From IMG/VR virus record IMGVR_UViG_3300021085_000031, positions 1 through 60,532 of that record: a stretch of 60,532 nucleotides of DNA; one strand, 5' to 3'. Positions 49,779 through 57,091 of this stretch are shown one piece after another; the stretch's first letter is position 1, and the number at the start of each line of letters is the position of its first letter. The notes under the pieces were generated by a model. It searched no databases. It saw nothing but the letters and a program-made list of their open reading frames with translations, and was not told the origin of the DNA. The position numbers were made by a program, and so were the translations under genes. Source of the stretch: a virus.

Positions 49779-52250
49779 ATGAGTGTTCCACTAAAATTAA
49801 AAAATACCGCAGACTTCCAGAAGATGTCTACAACGGAGGAGAACTATCTTGCGTATGAAGCAGGATTAGACCTCGCCAGTTTAGACAGTTCTTCGGTTGG
49901 TACATTAGGTACAGACTTGTCGGGAGACAATCGTACTGTTGGTTCATTTATTGATACTTCATTTGACGATGCAGTAGGAACCACCGAAGCAGGTAATCTT
50001 CTTTCAACAACAAGCATAACTACTGTAATCCGACAGAAAGCGGGTCAAGCAGCTATACACGCTGACAGTGATTATCGTGTTCCTATTTTCCATACGGACG
50101 ATAACGGAACAACACCAAACAAATTATCGGAAATGGATTCTGATAATGTTAATACTTTGGTTGATAGAATCAATTCTAGAATATACACATCTGATTATCC
50201 AGGCACATACAAGTTATCAACATCCGCACCTAGTGGTGACTATGTTCTAAACAAAGCCAATGTCATGACCGATACAAGAACTGACGGGCATTCTTTATCA
50301 TACAACATCTACAAAAGAACTACAATGACCCCACCGACTACGGTGTTGCCATTTGCGATTAAACGTTCGGGTGGACGTACTGGTACATATCAAGGTATTC
50401 AACGAATGACTCCACGTCAGGTTAGGAAGACGTTTGGTGTTAATTCAAGAAACCGTACAGCTGCAAGTAGTAATAGTGTTGGTACATATAAAATCTTCAG
50501 TGCAACCGAAGGAACTCCGACAGCAAATGGACTTGCTGGTACATGGCAAGCGAAAGGTACAGCAACTGATACCAAGAATACATTAACTGGACAGGACTAT
50601 ACCAGAACTCGTTCATCAAACTATTCGAGATTGAGAACATCAACTTATAGTGACACATACACGAGGACTCGTGAATCTACATATCTGAGAAGTCGTACTT
50701 GTACTCGTGCTAGCACCTATACTGCATACTATACCACAACTCGTAGTAGTAATTACTCTCCGAGTTTTGTTGGTAACTATGTGGGAGACTATACTTCAAA
50801 TAGTACCAGAACTTCTACCAGAAGTAGTACTGCTACCTTACAGTTTACAAGAGAAAGTTCAGGAAGTTTTATTGGTAACTATTCGAGACTCCTTAGTTTT
50901 GTTGGTGACTATTCTGCTGATTATGCTGGTAATTATCTGGGAACTCCGTATGGACGTAATTACTCACGAACATTGTATGTGAGTGTTGACCAAGAGACCT
51001 TCTACTATACCAGTTGGTATTCAGCTGATTTTGTAGGAGCCTATACTGGTAACTATGCTCGTACCTCCACAAACACTGCCGATTATACACGTTCAAGTGG
51101 TGTCGATTATACTGGTAACTATTCCAGAATCGGAACGTATGCGGGTAACTTTATTGGCGAATTCGCTGGTAACTTCACACGTGATAGTCAAAGGATTACC
51201 AGTGACCAATTCTCTCGTACCTTTGTTGGTAACTACACTAGAAACTACACCCGTGTTTCATCAATAAACTATCAGAGAACTCGTACAGGTAACTTTGCTC
51301 GTAACTTCGCTGGTAACTATACTGGTAACTTTACTGGTAACTTCCAAAACACAACCGCAGATAGTGGTGCCTTTACTGGTAACTATGTTGGGACAACATC
51401 TGTACCCTATGATGCATCACATACTACTAGTAACACTGCATCTGGATATTATTGGAAACAGGGTTTTGATGCTACGCTGGCGAGGATAACTTTGTATGTT
51501 TATTGGGCTGGTCAACTGGTGTACTATGATGACTATGAACTCAATATTTACGAGGGGGGAATCTATACCGCAGTACCCAGCCAAGTTACAACCGCCAGTG
51601 GTGTAACCTATACCAGAGGTACTGTGTATCAATATTCAAATTTCAACAACTTGGATACTTACTACGGTGTAATACAACAAGCCTCAACAACTACTGCAAC
51701 GTATATAGGTAACTATGCTCCTGCTACTAGCGGTAATCTGCCAGGCAACTATGTTGGTAACTATGCTGCGGTATTTACTGGTGATTATCTGGGTGGTGGT
51801 AAGAGTGGTGATTTGACAAACTATATTGGTAATTACACTGGTGGAGATTACACAAGACAATCAATTGTAGAGTCTACCAGAGACAGTACCAGAAGTAGTA
51901 CAAGAAATAGGTCAAGTACTTATGCTGGTAACTTTGTTGGTGACTATCAGAGAAGTTTTACAGGAAATTATGCAAGAGCATTTACTAGAAGTAGGTCAAG
52001 TACTTTCACAGGTGCTTCTGCTTTTGCTAGAGACTTTACTGGTAATTACTTAGGTAACTATACACGAAACTTCTCTGCCACATATGGTGGTAACTATGCC
52101 CGAAACTTTGCGGGTAACTATATAGGCAATTATGCGAGGAACTTTATCGGAGATTACGGAAGAACATTTGTGGGCAATTATGCGGGTTCCAAGATAGGAA
52201 CAGGAACCGAAAATATTGAAACATATACTCTCTATGTTAGAGTTGCATAA
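49779..52250 (+). CDS. Tetrapeptide-repeat tail fibre, paralogue 1
   Basis: 823 residues. Residues 1-~270 form a globular N-terminal domain (TTEENYLAYEAGLDLASLDSS, YPGTYKLSTSAPSG, PFAIKRSGGRTGTYQGIQRMT) shared with the next gene. From ~273 to ~815 the chain is a four-residue repeat, Y/F-x-G/R-N/D/T (for example YTGN FTGN FARN YAGN), interrupted at ~535-640 by a non-repetitive beta domain (ARITLYVYWAGQLVYYDDYELN). It ends ETYTLYVRVA, as does its paralogue (ETYTLYQRTA). Probably a distal fibre; the fold of the repeat is not known to me. Confidence 0.7.
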   Translation: MSVPLKLKNTADFQKMSTTEENYLAYEAGLDLASLDSSSVGTLGTDLSGDNRTVGSFIDTSFDDAVGTTEAGNLLSTTSITTVIRQKAGQAAIHADSDYRVPIFHTDDNGTTPNKLSEMDSDNVNTLVDRINSRIYTSDYPGTYKLSTSAPSGDYVLNKANVMTDTRTDGHSLSYNIYKRTTMTPPTTVLPFAIKRSGGRTGTYQGIQRMTPRQVRKTFGVNSRNRTAASSNSVGTYKIFSATEGTPTANGLAGTWQAKGTATDTKNTLTGQDYTRTRSSNYSRLRTSTYSDTYTRTRESTYLRSRTCTRASTYTAYYTTTRSSNYSPSFVGNYVGDYTSNSTRTSTRSSTATLQFTRESSGSFIGNYSRLLSFVGDYSADYAGNYLGTPYGRNYSRTLYVSVDQETFYYTSWYSADFVGAYTGNYARTSTNTADYTRSSGVDYTGNYSRIGTYAGNFIGEFAGNFTRDSQRITSDQFSRTFVGNYTRNYTRVSSINYQRTRTGNFARNFAGNYTGNFTGNFQNTTADSGAFTGNYVGTTSVPYDASHTTSNTASGYYWKQGFDATLARITLYVYWAGQLVYYDDYELNIYEGGIYTAVPSQVTTASGVTYTRGTVYQYSNFNNLDTYYGVIQQASTTTATYIGNYAPATSGNLPGNYVGNYAAVFTGDYLGGGKSGDLTNYIGNYTGGDYTRQSIVESTRDSTRSSTRNRSSTYAGNFVGDYQRSFTGNYARAFTRSRSSTFTGASAFARDFTGNYLGNYTRNFSATYGGNYARNFAGNYIGNYARNFIGDYGRTFVGNYAGSKIGTGTENIETYTLYVRVA
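50595..52200 (+). repeat. 12-nt coding repeats (Y/F-x-G/R-N/D/T), first fibre
   Basis: Tandem in-frame 12-nt units such as GGTAACTATGTT / GGTAACTTTGCT, with many third-position differences between copies, so the protein pattern is kept more strictly than the DNA. A stretch at ~51390-51700 is not repetitive (inserted domain). Confidence 0.85.
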
Positions 52251-52260
52251 ATAGGTTGAT

Positions 52261-54741
52261 ATGGGAACTACAACACTAAAACTTGAAGGCACCAATGGTG
52301 ACCTCAAGGAGATAACAACCACAGAAGAAAACTACCTTGCTTATCAGGCGGGGTTGCATCTCTCTGCGTTGGATTCTAGTGATGTGGGAACACTCACTCA
52401 AGTATCCACAAACAATACTTTAATCGGTACATTTACTGATACTAGATTTGATGATGCGTCAGGAACGCACGGATTTAGTGGTGGTAATGTTCCTGTCGTA
52501 CAGACGGTTACTTCTTTGTATCAAAGAGAAGGTGTTGCAGATTTTGCTGGTGATTCAGCTGCATATCGTTACCCAATAGAATTTACTGATAATGGTGGAA
52601 CACCAGAACTTCATGAACTTGATTCATCTGAAGTAGACACTCTTGCAGATAGACTCTTATCTCGTATTGCAGTATCAGAATATCCTGGCGTATATAAAAT
52701 AGCAACATCTGCCCCGACTGGATATACCACATATAAATCATCTGTGTTTGCAGATAGACTACAAACAGGAACAACGGGAACAGTCTATAATCTTTATGTA
52801 AAGAATTCGATGAGCGCACCAACAACAGTAAGACCTGTTGCAATCAAACGTTCATCTGGTCTGACTGGTTCTTTCCAAGGTCTTCAAGAGATGACCGATG
52901 CAGAAATTCGTTATTCCTTTGGTTCTAGAGTTCAGAGTCGTATTACTAATGGTAGTGATGGTATAGGAACATACCAATTGAGAAGTGCTACCCAAGGCGC
53001 TCCAACTGCGAGTGGTACATGGACTAGTCGTGGTACAGGTACAGATACCAGATACAACACAACAAACACTGATTATTCAGCTGACTATACTAGAAGTCGG
53101 TCTAGTAACTATGTGGGTGACTATGCAAGAAACTTCGCACGTACTTTTGCGGGTCAGTTTGTAGGCAACTTCATTACTGAATTTGTCGGTGACTATACAG
53201 GTAACTACTCCAGAAACTTCGGTGGGGATTATACTGGTAACTATGCCCGAAACTTTATCGGAGATTACACTGGTAACTATGCTCGAAACTTTGCGGGTAA
53301 CTATGTAGGTAATTACTCCAGAAACTTTTCCGCTGCATATGCTCGAACAAGGATTACTGATTATGCTGGTAACTTTGTAGGCAACTATGTTGGTAACTAT
53401 GCAAGGGCCTTCAGTGCTGATTATACAAGGAACCGAGCTACCACATTCACTGGTGACTTTGCTGGTAACTTCTTAGGTAACTATGTAGGTAACTATGCTC
53501 GGAACTTCTCTGCAAACTACCAGAGAACAAGAGCAACAAACTATCAGAGAACTCGTGTAACAGACTATGTGGGTGACTTTGTAGGTAACTATGCCACAAA
53601 CTTCACTGGTGATTTTACTGGTAACTATACTACAGTATTCACTGGTAACTTTGTAGGTAACTATGCGACAAACTTCGTGGGTAACTTTGTAGGTAATTAT
53701 GCCACAAACTATGTGGGTAACTTCGCTGGTAACTATTCAAGAACAAGAGCAACAAACTACACAGGTAACTTTGTAGGTAACTACGGAAGAACACGAGCTA
53801 CTGCATATACGAGAAGTCGTGCTACTGCATATTCAAGAACTCGTGCAACTAACTATGCGGGTGGTGGTAAAGGTGGTAACGCTTATAACTACACTGGTAA
53901 CTTTGTAGGTAACTACACTGGTAACTTCGCTGGTAACTACACTGGTAACTTCGCTGGTAACTATTCAAGAACTCGTGCGACCAACTATACTGGTAACTTT
54001 GTGGGTAACTACGGAAGAACTCGTGCAACCACATATACTGGTGACTTCTCAAGAACTCGTGCAACAACATATACAGGAGATTTCTCAAGAACTCGTGTAA
54101 CAGACTATACAGGAAATTTCACAAGAAACAGTACAACGGTTTTCACGGGAGATTTCTCAAGAACAAGGGTAACCACATACACTGGTAACTTCTTGGGTGA
54201 TTACACAGGTAACTTCTTGGGGGATTATACTGGTAACTACGCTAGAAACTATAGTGATGATTACCAAAGAACATCTACTAGAACTCGTTCAACGGACTAT
54301 GTAGGTGATTTTACTGGTAATTATGTTGGTAACTATTCTAGAAACTATAGTGATGATTACACTAGAGAGTCCGTAGTAACCTTTACAGGTGATTTTGTTG
54401 GAGATTATACTGGTAACTATGCACGTGCATATGAAGCTGATTATCAAAGAACAAGAAGTTCTGCATATTCCGCTGTTTATCAAAGAACAAGAAGTTCTAG
54501 TTATTCTGCAAACTATCAGAGAACAAGAACATCTACATATGCAGCAGACTATTTAAGAACATCAACTACAGATTCGACAAGAGAGTCATCTGGTGTATCT
54601 ACAGTATTAAGGGCAAGTACATACACAAGAACTAGTACAAATACCTTTGCGGGTAACTACGTGGGTAACTATGTAGGAACAACGATTGATAGTGGTTCGT
54701 CCACAATTGAGACATATACGTTATACCAAAGAACTGCATAA
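52261..54741 (+). CDS. Tetrapeptide-repeat tail fibre, paralogue 2
   Basis: 826 residues, the most regular version. Residues 1-~270 match paralogue 1 (TTEENYLAYQAGLHLSALDSS, YPGVYKIATSAPTG, PVAIKRSSGLTGSFQGLQ). Residues ~271-810 are nearly unbroken four-residue repeats, in two flavours: YxGN-FxGN runs and R-T-R-A-T-x-Y-T-type runs (SRTRATNYTGNF). About 18 N-x-S/T sequons fall in the repeats by my count. A single Gly-rich break, GGGKGGNAYN, lies near the middle. It ends ETYTLYQRTA. Likely a trimeric receptor-binding fibre. Confidence 0.7.
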   Translation: MGTTTLKLEGTNGDLKEITTTEENYLAYQAGLHLSALDSSDVGTLTQVSTNNTLIGTFTDTRFDDASGTHGFSGGNVPVVQTVTSLYQREGVADFAGDSAAYRYPIEFTDNGGTPELHELDSSEVDTLADRLLSRIAVSEYPGVYKIATSAPTGYTTYKSSVFADRLQTGTTGTVYNLYVKNSMSAPTTVRPVAIKRSSGLTGSFQGLQEMTDAEIRYSFGSRVQSRITNGSDGIGTYQLRSATQGAPTASGTWTSRGTGTDTRYNTTNTDYSADYTRSRSSNYVGDYARNFARTFAGQFVGNFITEFVGDYTGNYSRNFGGDYTGNYARNFIGDYTGNYARNFAGNYVGNYSRNFSAAYARTRITDYAGNFVGNYVGNYARAFSADYTRNRATTFTGDFAGNFLGNYVGNYARNFSANYQRTRATNYQRTRVTDYVGDFVGNYATNFTGDFTGNYTTVFTGNFVGNYATNFVGNFVGNYATNYVGNFAGNYSRTRATNYTGNFVGNYGRTRATAYTRSRATAYSRTRATNYAGGGKGGNAYNYTGNFVGNYTGNFAGNYTGNFAGNYSRTRATNYTGNFVGNYGRTRATTYTGDFSRTRATTYTGDFSRTRVTDYTGNFTRNSTTVFTGDFSRTRVTTYTGNFLGDYTGNFLGDYTGNYARNYSDDYQRTSTRTRSTDYVGDFTGNYVGNYSRNYSDDYTRESVVTFTGDFVGDYTGNYARAYEADYQRTRSSAYSAVYQRTRSSSYSANYQRTRTSTYAADYLRTSTTDSTRESSGVSTVLRASTYTRTSTNTFAGNYVGNYVGTTIDSGSSTIETYTLYQRTA
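53071..54690 (+). repeat. 12-nt coding repeats (Y/F-x-G/R-N/D/T), second fibre
   Basis: About 1.6 kb of in-frame 12-nt units, for example GGTAACTATGTA, GGTAACTTCGCT and AGAACTCGTGCA types. Near-identical blocks recur (for example around 53740-53800 and 53955-54015), so slippage or recombination between units is likely. Confidence 0.9.
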
Positions 54742-54780
54742 GTTCGGTATATATACAAGTGAATATTATAGGAGACAACA

Positions 54781-55230
54781 ATGTCTAGAACATGGTTAGA
54801 TAATGCTTTCTGGGAAACCCCGAAACAAAGAACTCTGAACGCAATAAGTGAAACTGTTGAAGGTAATAAGACCACTCGACTAGTTCACAAAATTGATGCG
54901 ATTAATGCCGATGGTTCAGAAAACGAATTATTTCAAGAAGTCATAGAGTTTCTTGGAGTAGAGAAAATCAACGAAGCAAGTAAGAAACGTCTGGAAAAGA
55001 AACAGGCGGAAGCTGAAATTGAGAAACAAAAGAAAGTAGAACACGAACGTGCAAAGAAACTTGAGAAACTATTTGAGTACAAGTTAGAGACGTTTGAGAT
55101 TCCAGAAATTAAAGATTCTAAAAACAGAGCGTTAAAATCTAAATTGAGACGTTCCAAGTCTATTCCTGAAGTGAACCTCTATGCCATTTTAATTGTACAG
55201 GAAGCACTAGAAGATGTCGGAACAGACTAA
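54781..55230 (+). CDS. 149-aa hypothetical protein with charged helix
   Basis: AGGAG upstream of the ATG. The N-terminus SRTWLDNAFWETPKQRTLNAI is followed by a long charged helix (EASKKRLEKKQAEAEIEKQKKVEHERAKKLEKLFEYKL) and a C-terminal LYAILIVQEALEDVGTD. Such helical proteins next to fibre genes can be assembly chaperones. No family recognised. Overlaps the next gene by 17 nt. Confidence 0.55.
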   Translation: MSRTWLDNAFWETPKQRTLNAISETVEGNKTTRLVHKIDAINADGSENELFQEVIEFLGVEKINEASKKRLEKKQAEAEIEKQKKVEHERAKKLEKLFEYKLETFEIPEIKDSKNRALKSKLRRSKSIPEVNLYAILIVQEALEDVGTD

Positions 55231-55960
55231 AGGTTTTGTAGTAGTTGCATCCAGAAATCATAACTTCTATGTGTATGCAGTAAACTTAATCGAATCAATC
55301 AAAGACTTCTATCCAGAAGCACTTATCACTCTAGTAACCGAAGAACGTTTCGTTGATGACAGAGCGGATGAAGCTGACCAGATAATCTTTTGTGATGACC
55401 ATTATCGTGCAAAACTTTGGGGTATGGCACAATCTCCCTATGATATTACCATGTATGTCGATGCCGATATGGAATGTGAACACGAAGATATCATGACGGT
55501 CTGGGACGAGATGAAAGACTATGATATGGTTTTCCACGAACTGACTAAAGACCGTGAAAAGTACTACGCAATCCGTGAGTTTAAATACAACAATGGTTAT
55601 GAGAAGTATCGACTGTGTGGTGGTGTTTGTCTATATAGAAGTGAGAATCCATTGGTGATGGAATTCATGGACGATTGGAACGAGATGTATCGTAGACAAT
55701 TTGCTGGTGAGTGGAGACCAAAGGGATTTAATGAAGAACAGTGGAGAAAAGACCTCAAACATTTTGACCAGACTACACTTTGGTGGTTGGTCAATAAGGT
55801 AGAGAAATATAAAGATTTGAAGATTGGTATCTTTGAAGATGATATCCGATGGAATTACTTTACACAATATGGTTATGATAACAAGCAATCCAAAAGCGGT
55901 AAACCACCAATCCTTAGACATTACTCTGGATGTTTACAGAAGGACACACTTATAGTATGA
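55214..55960 (+). CDS. GT-A glycosyltransferase next to fibre genes
   Basis: 248 residues. A GT-A start GFVVVASRNHNFYVYAVNLIESIKDFYPEALITLVTEE is followed by ITMYVDADMECE (DxD, Asp83/Asp85), then RLCGGVCLYR and TTLWWLVNK, the acceptor and late catalytic regions. It is separated from the main glycan island by 42 kb and sits directly behind the repeat fibres, so the fibre itself is a possible acceptor (inference). ATGA-coupled to the oxygenase-like gene. Confidence 0.65.
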   Translation: MSEQTKGFVVVASRNHNFYVYAVNLIESIKDFYPEALITLVTEERFVDDRADEADQIIFCDDHYRAKLWGMAQSPYDITMYVDADMECEHEDIMTVWDEMKDYDMVFHELTKDREKYYAIREFKYNNGYEKYRLCGGVCLYRSENPLVMEFMDDWNEMYRRQFAGEWRPKGFNEEQWRKDLKHFDQTTLWWLVNKVEKYKDLKIGIFEDDIRWNYFTQYGYDNKQSKSGKPPILRHYSGCLQKDTLIV

Positions 55961-56646
55961 AGGACATCCCTATATTAAATAAAGAAGTACTCAAGGCTCT
56001 AAAAGAGTTTGAGTGGTACTATGAGAACAGGGAATGGTTACGAGAACATTTACGTACCAATGGTGACCCAAGTAAACGTGATTGGTTTGTTGGTGAAAAA
56101 CACCGTGATGAGATTATATCTCAAGCAGAAAATCACGAAGGTTATCCAGACACCATGCATTGTATATCATTAAAGAATGACCGACTTGATATCGCTCAAC
56201 GTGGTAAGATGTCTGCGGAATCACATAGTGCAGGCATTGTGGAAATCTTCAAGAAGTTTGGAGAGTTGAATACAAATCTTTGTACAATCCTATCCTCACG
56301 AAACAATGCTTTATGTTCACTCTATCCACCGAATGGATACATTTCGTGGCATAATAATGCAAATGCATCCGCATATAACCTAATCTTTACTTGGTCAGAG
56401 ACAGGTGAAGGCAACTTTAAGTATGTCGATGGTCACACAGGAAAGACTGTTGTGATGAAAGACAAGAAAGGTTGGCAATGTAAAGCTGGATATTTCGGTG
56501 CATATAGTGAACCTTGGTACAATAGGGTATATCATGCAGCCGAAACAGATTGTTGGAGACTCACGGTATCCTATATCTTTGACCGAACTGACATGTCAAT
56601 GGGTTTACAAGACGAAATCGTAGAAGAAATAATGTCAGATTACTAG
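55957..56646 (+). CDS. 2OG-Fe(II) oxygenase-like protein
   Basis: 229 residues from the ATG at 55957 (ATGA overlap; an ATG at 55930 lies within the upstream gene). The jelly-roll core shows YISWHNNANASAYNLIFTWS, GEGNFKYVDGHTG, and YNRVYHAAETDCWRLTVSYIFD. Candidate ligands are His132, Asn134 (where Asp is usual), His193 and the 2OG-binding Arg201, 8 residues after the distal His. The Asp-to-Asn change is odd and could mean altered chemistry. Possible hydroxylation of a phage protein or glycan. Confidence 0.55.
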   Translation: MKDIPILNKEVLKALKEFEWYYENREWLREHLRTNGDPSKRDWFVGEKHRDEIISQAENHEGYPDTMHCISLKNDRLDIAQRGKMSAESHSAGIVEIFKKFGELNTNLCTILSSRNNALCSLYPPNGYISWHNNANASAYNLIFTWSETGEGNFKYVDGHTGKTVVMKDKKGWQCKAGYFGAYSEPWYNRVYHAAETDCWRLTVSYIFDRTDMSMGLQDEIVEEIMSDY

Positions 56647-56666
56647 ATTCTTGGACTTCCAAACCT

Positions 56667-56674
56667 TATAAATA
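56667..56674 (+). promoter_or_regulatory. T4-type late promoter for the last fibre genes
   Basis: CCTTATAAATA context as at 28721 and 40568, 36 nt before the ATG at 56711, after a gene end. Confidence 0.6.
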
Positions 56675-56710
56675 AACACATAAAGGTTTTTATTTAAATG
56701 GGTACTGAGA

Positions 56711-57079
56711 ATGTCATCTAGTAATTACGAAGATATAACAATTAATCAAGGGACGGATGTTGCTGTAGAGATACATCTCATCCACGATAGCGGAAGCGCA
56801 TACGACCTGACCAACCACTCGGTTGCTGCCAGACTAAAACGTAGATTTGGCGATTCAGCTGATGACCCCGATACGATAGACTTCAACACTATTGTAGTGA
56901 ATCCGTCTCTTAACGGAATCATAAATTTATCACTAACTAATACTCAAACAGATTCTATGAAGACTCGTGGAAGATATGTCTATGATGTAGAAGTATCTTA
57001 TACTGACAGTGATGGTAACAACATAATCCAAAGAGTCCTCGAAGGACAAGCCGAAGTCACGCCATCGGTCACGAAATAA
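56711..57079 (+). CDS. 122-aa beta-rich tail protein (BppU-N-like)
   Basis: INQGTDVAVEIHLIHDSGSAYDLTNHSVAARLKRRFGDS and INLSLTNTQTDSMKTRGRYVYDVEVSYTDSDGNNIIQRVLEGQAEV form an Ig-like beta sandwich typical of N-terminal BppU/receptor-binding linkers. Located before the last giant fibre, it probably attaches it. Starts behind a late promoter. Confidence 0.6.
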   Translation: MSSSNYEDITINQGTDVAVEIHLIHDSGSAYDLTNHSVAARLKRRFGDSADDPDTIDFNTIVVNPSLNGIINLSLTNTQTDSMKTRGRYVYDVEVSYTDSDGNNIIQRVLEGQAEVTPSVTK

Positions 57080-57091
57080 AAGGGAAGAATA

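Noticed and set aside
52246-52253. CATAAATA just before the second repeat fibre as a late promoter
   Set aside because: One mismatch to the core box and overlap with the upstream stop codon; co-transcription from upstream is simpler.
53071-54690. Regular short direct repeats that might suggest a CRISPR array
   Set aside because: Units are 12 nt, contiguous, in frame inside a long coding region, without unique spacers, leader or cas genes.
49779-54741. Diversity-generating retroelement acting on the fibres
   Set aside because: No reverse transcriptase, template repeat or adenine-biased variable region is visible in the window.
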